Assembly: GCF_000611645.1 (NCBI RefSeq)
Contig: NW_014011716.1
Span: 1 to 11,351 of the forward strand
DNA from: Monoraphidium neglectum
Taxonomy: Eukaryota > Chlorophyta > Chlorophyceae > Sphaeropleales > Selenastraceae
DNA length: 11,351 bases
Direction: 5' to 3'
The notes beneath the pieces are model-generated. The model ran no database searches and had not been told where the DNA came from. It worked only from the letters and a program-made list of their open reading frames with translations. Shown piece by piece: positions 8,525 through 11,351 of the stretch; within the stretch, counting starts at the first letter, position 1; the number at the start of each line of letters is the position of its first letter. The translations under genes were made by a program, and so were the position numbers.

Positions 8525-8700
8525 CGTGCTTGTGCTGATGCTTTATGGTGTTATTTGCGGCAAATGGAGTAGCACAGAGCTTTTCAGCGTGACATTTTCA
8601 GCGTCCGTGATGGTCACGGGATGTCCATGTCCTAATCGACGCAAGGAACGGCGGGTGACAGAATATTGAATACTCCATCAAACGTTTAATATGATCATTC
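8525..8700 (-). promoter_or_regulatory. Likely promoter/5'UTR of the MYND/DUF4470 gene with paired sites
   Basis: This stretch is more AT-rich than its surroundings, especially 8660-8700. It holds an exact 10-bp direct repeat TTTTCAGCGT at 8581-8590 and 8595-8604 (14-bp period), and right beside it an inverted repeat CCGTGA-TGG-TCACGG at 8605-8619. If transcription starts upstream, two very short upstream ORFs precede the main ATG: ATG at 8628 ending at 8614, and ATG at 8595 ending at 8584. No clear TATA box can be assigned; the regulatory role is inference. Confidence 0.45.
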
Positions 8701-10191
8701 ACACATGAACAAGCCGAACCGGTTGGTTTGCGGGCTTTTCGCACCCTTGGCCCCGCGCCCCCTCACCGTGTCATCCTGGCCTTTACAGCAGCAGGACCTG
8801 GGCGCTGTGGGACCGCACGTGTTGTGTATACCCTTGCCTGCGAGCTTTTCAGAGCTATGCAGCATAACACTCTGCAGTTTTGTGGACGGACGCTCCTCGG
8901 GGCCCATTGCCAAGGACTGATTCAGTGCTGGTGTACGCCATTCGGTGCCCCTGCAGCTCGAGGGAGGGACATTGTGTGTTGTGCATCCCGTGCCTCTTGG
9001 CGTCTTGTCCTGCCATATTATCCAGATGCAGGTTCACTGGTCGGCGCTTGCGCCTTCATGCAGGTGCTGTGTGCAGCGGCGGCGGACGTCACTTACAAAA
9101 AAACAAACCTTCAGCGTGAAGCGGTGGTGCCATCTGTCGCGGTGTTTGTCTCTCAAGCGGCTCAAAACCGGGGGAATGAGCCTGCCGCCGCATGGCCGAG
9201 CCACCACCTTTGCTCTGCAGCGTCAAAGTTGGCGTTTGTGCATGCCAGGTGACGGCGGTGTGGCGGGCTGACACGCCAGGCACGCTGATGTGTCTCGCAA
9301 CCCTATGGCCAATGTGCTGCGTCGCTCCACCACACCTTACACGAGCAATTTGGGTGGACATTTAAGCGACTGCGATGTCAATGAGTGGGGCAGACCTGGC
9401 TTTCATGCGCACACGCGCGGGGTACCGGTACCCAACGGGCATATGCACCTTCTGTTCCCCGCCTGCCAGCGCGCGTGCGGACAAGGGCTCCGGCCTTATC
9501 AGCACCAACGGCACTGCCGCGTGGCACACACGTGGACACGACAACCTTAGCACCAATCACACAATCACATACACCCCCACGCCTCAATCGTGTGGCACCC
9601 CACATCGAGCATCGGAGCTGTCGACCACGGGATTCGCCATGGCTGCACGGTCCATTCCCATCCCCGGAGGCTCAAGAAAAAATTCAGGAGGGTGCACACA
9701 GCCTGGCGGTGCCAGTCCAGGCCAGGGCGTCCCCATCAAGCACGGCGAGTCCCGCACCAAGCAGGCCAATGCTAGGCGATTTTGGAGGACGCTTATTTTT
9801 GACGTCACATGTGGCGTTGAGCAACCTGAGCAGTGGCAGGTGGGTGCGACCAACAGAGAAGCAACAATGCACTCGTCCACCATCGTTTCAAGTGCCCAGC
9901 ACCGCGCCAATTTCACCTTGGCGCGTGAAACTATACTCCAGTCATGCCGGGGGCGGGCCAGGATGCCGCGCGCTGTGTCACATGTCTTCGCCAGGTCGCG
10001 CAGTGCAAGCGAGCGCTGATGCAAGCCGCTTGCCAGATGTGGCGCAGCCCCTGCCACGTGCGCCCGCCCAGGGCGGCCCCCCTGTTCTCTCAACTGGAAT
10101 GCTCAATATGGTGTATGGCCTGCCGGCGTGCGCCCTTCTGCTGTCCTCGCGGCACCGACCCCTCACCCACCCGCCATCCCAATGCGGGCAG
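8701..10191. other. Stretch without a confident gene
   Basis: Open frames occur on both strands, but none shows the strong third-position G/C bias of the neighbouring exons or a recognisable family. It may hold the promoter and first exons of the downstream plus-strand gene. Candidate first exons with good start contexts and CAG|GT donors in phase 0 are 9192-9248 (MAEPPPLL start) and 9639-9839 (MAARSIPIPGG start). In the second, codons from about 9720 to 9770 all end in G or C. A 14-bp perfect palindrome, GGGTACCGGTACCC, sits at 9420-9433. Confidence 0.4.
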
Positions 10192-11351
10192 GTCGGTTTT
10201 GTGGAAACAGAGGCAGCCTCCGAGCGCAAGAGCGGCGCCGCGGCCTGGAGCACGCGCCTGCACGACCGCGTGGTGGGTTCAAGGGGACTGCCTTGTTTTG
10301 GGGCCGCTCAAGTCAGGGCTGGGCGCCGGATCGATCCCTCAACCAATCCCCGCAGACAGCCTCGCTTTCAAACGCCCCGACCCAACCCTTCGTCGCCGGT
10401 GCCCCCCTTAAACCCCCGGCAACCGCTGATTCTGTACAGGTGGAGCTGTCATACGAGGAGTTTGAACGGCGCTTTGCGGACGAGGAGGTGCCCTATCACC
10501 GCATAGCCTTCTTCAAGCACTGCGGCGTGGCCGTATGGTGCGCAATGATTGACCGGGGTGGAGGGGTGGCCTGGGTGGGCTTGTTGGCCACAGGGCTTGA
10601 AAGGTCCAGGACAATGCGATTGCGGGGTGGGTGGCGCCGCTATCTGCATCGTGCGTTGTTGCACCGCGCAGACACCGATCCGGGCCGTGGAGGCTGCTGC
10701 GGGTGAGCCCACCGGCGTTGACTCAACACCGGCGCTGACATCATCCACGCTTCCAGGGAGTCCGAGGAGCACCGCAGCAAGCTGCACCCCGGGGAGGACC
10801 TTTATGGCAGCAGCGCAGGCGGCGGCGGCGGCGGCAGCAGCGCGCACGGCAGCTGGCACCACAGCGGCAGCTGGCAGCAGCACCCCAACGGACCAAGCCC
10901 CCTCGGGGGCCGCGGGGGCGCGCTGCCGCGGACCGCGCTGGGGTCGTCGCCGCAGGCGCCGGTTGCGATCGGGTTCCCTCGGCCGTCGGGCGGCGCGTCG
11001 CCGCGCGGGCGGCAGCAAAAGCAGCAGCAGCCGCAGGACGGGCGGCCGCCGCAGGCCCGGCCGCGCGGCGGCGTATCGTCGCTGCTGGCTGCTGCCGCGG
11101 CGGCGGAGCAGGCGGCGTCGGCGGATGGGAGCGGGTCTCCTGTTGTGGAATCTCTCAGCAAGGCGCGTCGGCGGCGCCCCCTCCACTCAGGCGATGACGC
11201 GTCTTCCCACCACGACCAAGCCGGCGGGTCGGCCAGCACATCTGCAGCTGGCGCCTCGCCCCCCAGCGGCGGCGGCGCCGGCAGCGGCGGCGACGGCGGC
11301 GGCGGCGCGACGCCACCGCTGCGGGGGCGGCGGCGGGGGCGGGGGATGGGG
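10192..11351 (+). CDS. MJ1316-type RNA-end-recognition domain protein, partial (both ends outside or uncertain)
   Basis: The firm exons are 10440-10537 and 10757 to beyond the window end, joined in phase 2 (GTATG|GTGCGC to TTCCAG|GGAGTCC). The first reads VELSYEEFERRF then EEVPYHRIAFF and ends in VAVW. This matches the C-terminal half of the MJ1316/DUF504 domain (pattern IPyHRI, then a few residues, then VVW), which is predicted to recognise RNA ends with cyclic phosphates. A likely preceding exon is 10192-10272, phase 0, ending WSTRLHDRV; its DR may match the domain's conserved Y-x-DR site, and its last 19 codons all end in G or C. After the domain, 198 codons remain open to 11351, rich in Gly, Ala, Gln, Ser and Arg, with a poly-Gly run near 10820, SLSKARRRRP near 11155 and RGRRRGRGMG at the edge, as in RGG-type RNA-binding tails. 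The gene start is not seen. Confidence 0.62.

Noticed and set aside
9584..10093. 169-codon minus-strand open frame
   Set aside because: No family, no clear splice partners or promoter, and poor codon bias. A TGTAA on the minus strand near 9095 is not enough to call a gene.
9385..10506. 373-codon plus-strand open frame
   Set aside because: Runs of Pro/Ser/Arg and no recognisable domain. It overlaps the MJ1316 exon at 10440 in a frame that does not fit the domain; only the 10192-10272 part, which is in the exon frame proposed, is kept.
10440..10706. Reading straight through from VAVW into the following intron
   Set aside because: It loses the coding bias at once and becomes Gly/Arg filler, while GTATG|GTGCGC to TTCCAG|GG gives an in-phase open exon.
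10449..11186. 245-codon minus-strand open frame of Arg/Ala/Pro
   Set aside because: Antisense shadow of the GC-rich tail exon; low-complexity composition and no domain.
1..11351. CRISPR array, tRNA, rRNA, transposase or reverse transcriptase
   Set aside because: No spaced identical repeats, no cloverleaf, and no mobile-element protein motif was seen on either strand.

Overview
The window looks like nuclear DNA of a green alga (Chlorophyta, probably a core chlorophyte). Evidence: GC-rich exons with strong G/C bias at third codon positions, frequent GT-AG introns of about 200-480 bp, long CA/TG microsatellites in introns, and TGTAA polyadenylation signals (the usual chlorophyte signal) at the expected place behind both complete 3' ends. 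No tRNA, rRNA, CRISPR array or intact mobile element was seen. All gene models below were assembled by eye from splice sites, reading phase and remembered family patterns; no alignment or RNA data was used.

Layout. (1) 1-3040, plus strand: the C-terminal half of Ku70, the DNA-end-binding subunit of non-homologous end joining, in seven visible exons (85-2795) ending in a SAP domain. All introns are phase 0, and one must use a GC donor. (2) 3118-8524, minus strand: a complete nine-exon gene for a protein of about 934 residues with a MYND-type zinc finger and a DUF4470 region. It carries one apparent 1-nt frameshift in exon 3. The two genes converge tail to tail, with only about 77 bp between their poly(A) signals. 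(3) 8525-10191: an upstream/promoter stretch for the MYND gene with a paired 10-bp direct repeat, then about 1.5 kb where no gene can be called. (4) 10192-11351, plus strand: part of a third gene with the C-terminal half of an MJ1316-type RNA-end-recognition domain, followed by a long Gly/Ala/Gln-rich tail that runs off the window.

The three genes do not form an operon or an evident system. This is ordinary eukaryotic gene order with one DNA-end-binding and one predicted RNA-end-binding protein by coincidence. The items most worth a second look are the GC-AG intron, the 5' GT-rich / 3' CA-rich Ku70 introns that could fold on themselves, the frameshift and a missing zinc ligand in the MYND protein, a decayed 10-bp tandem repeat inside an intron, and the MJ1316 fusion.
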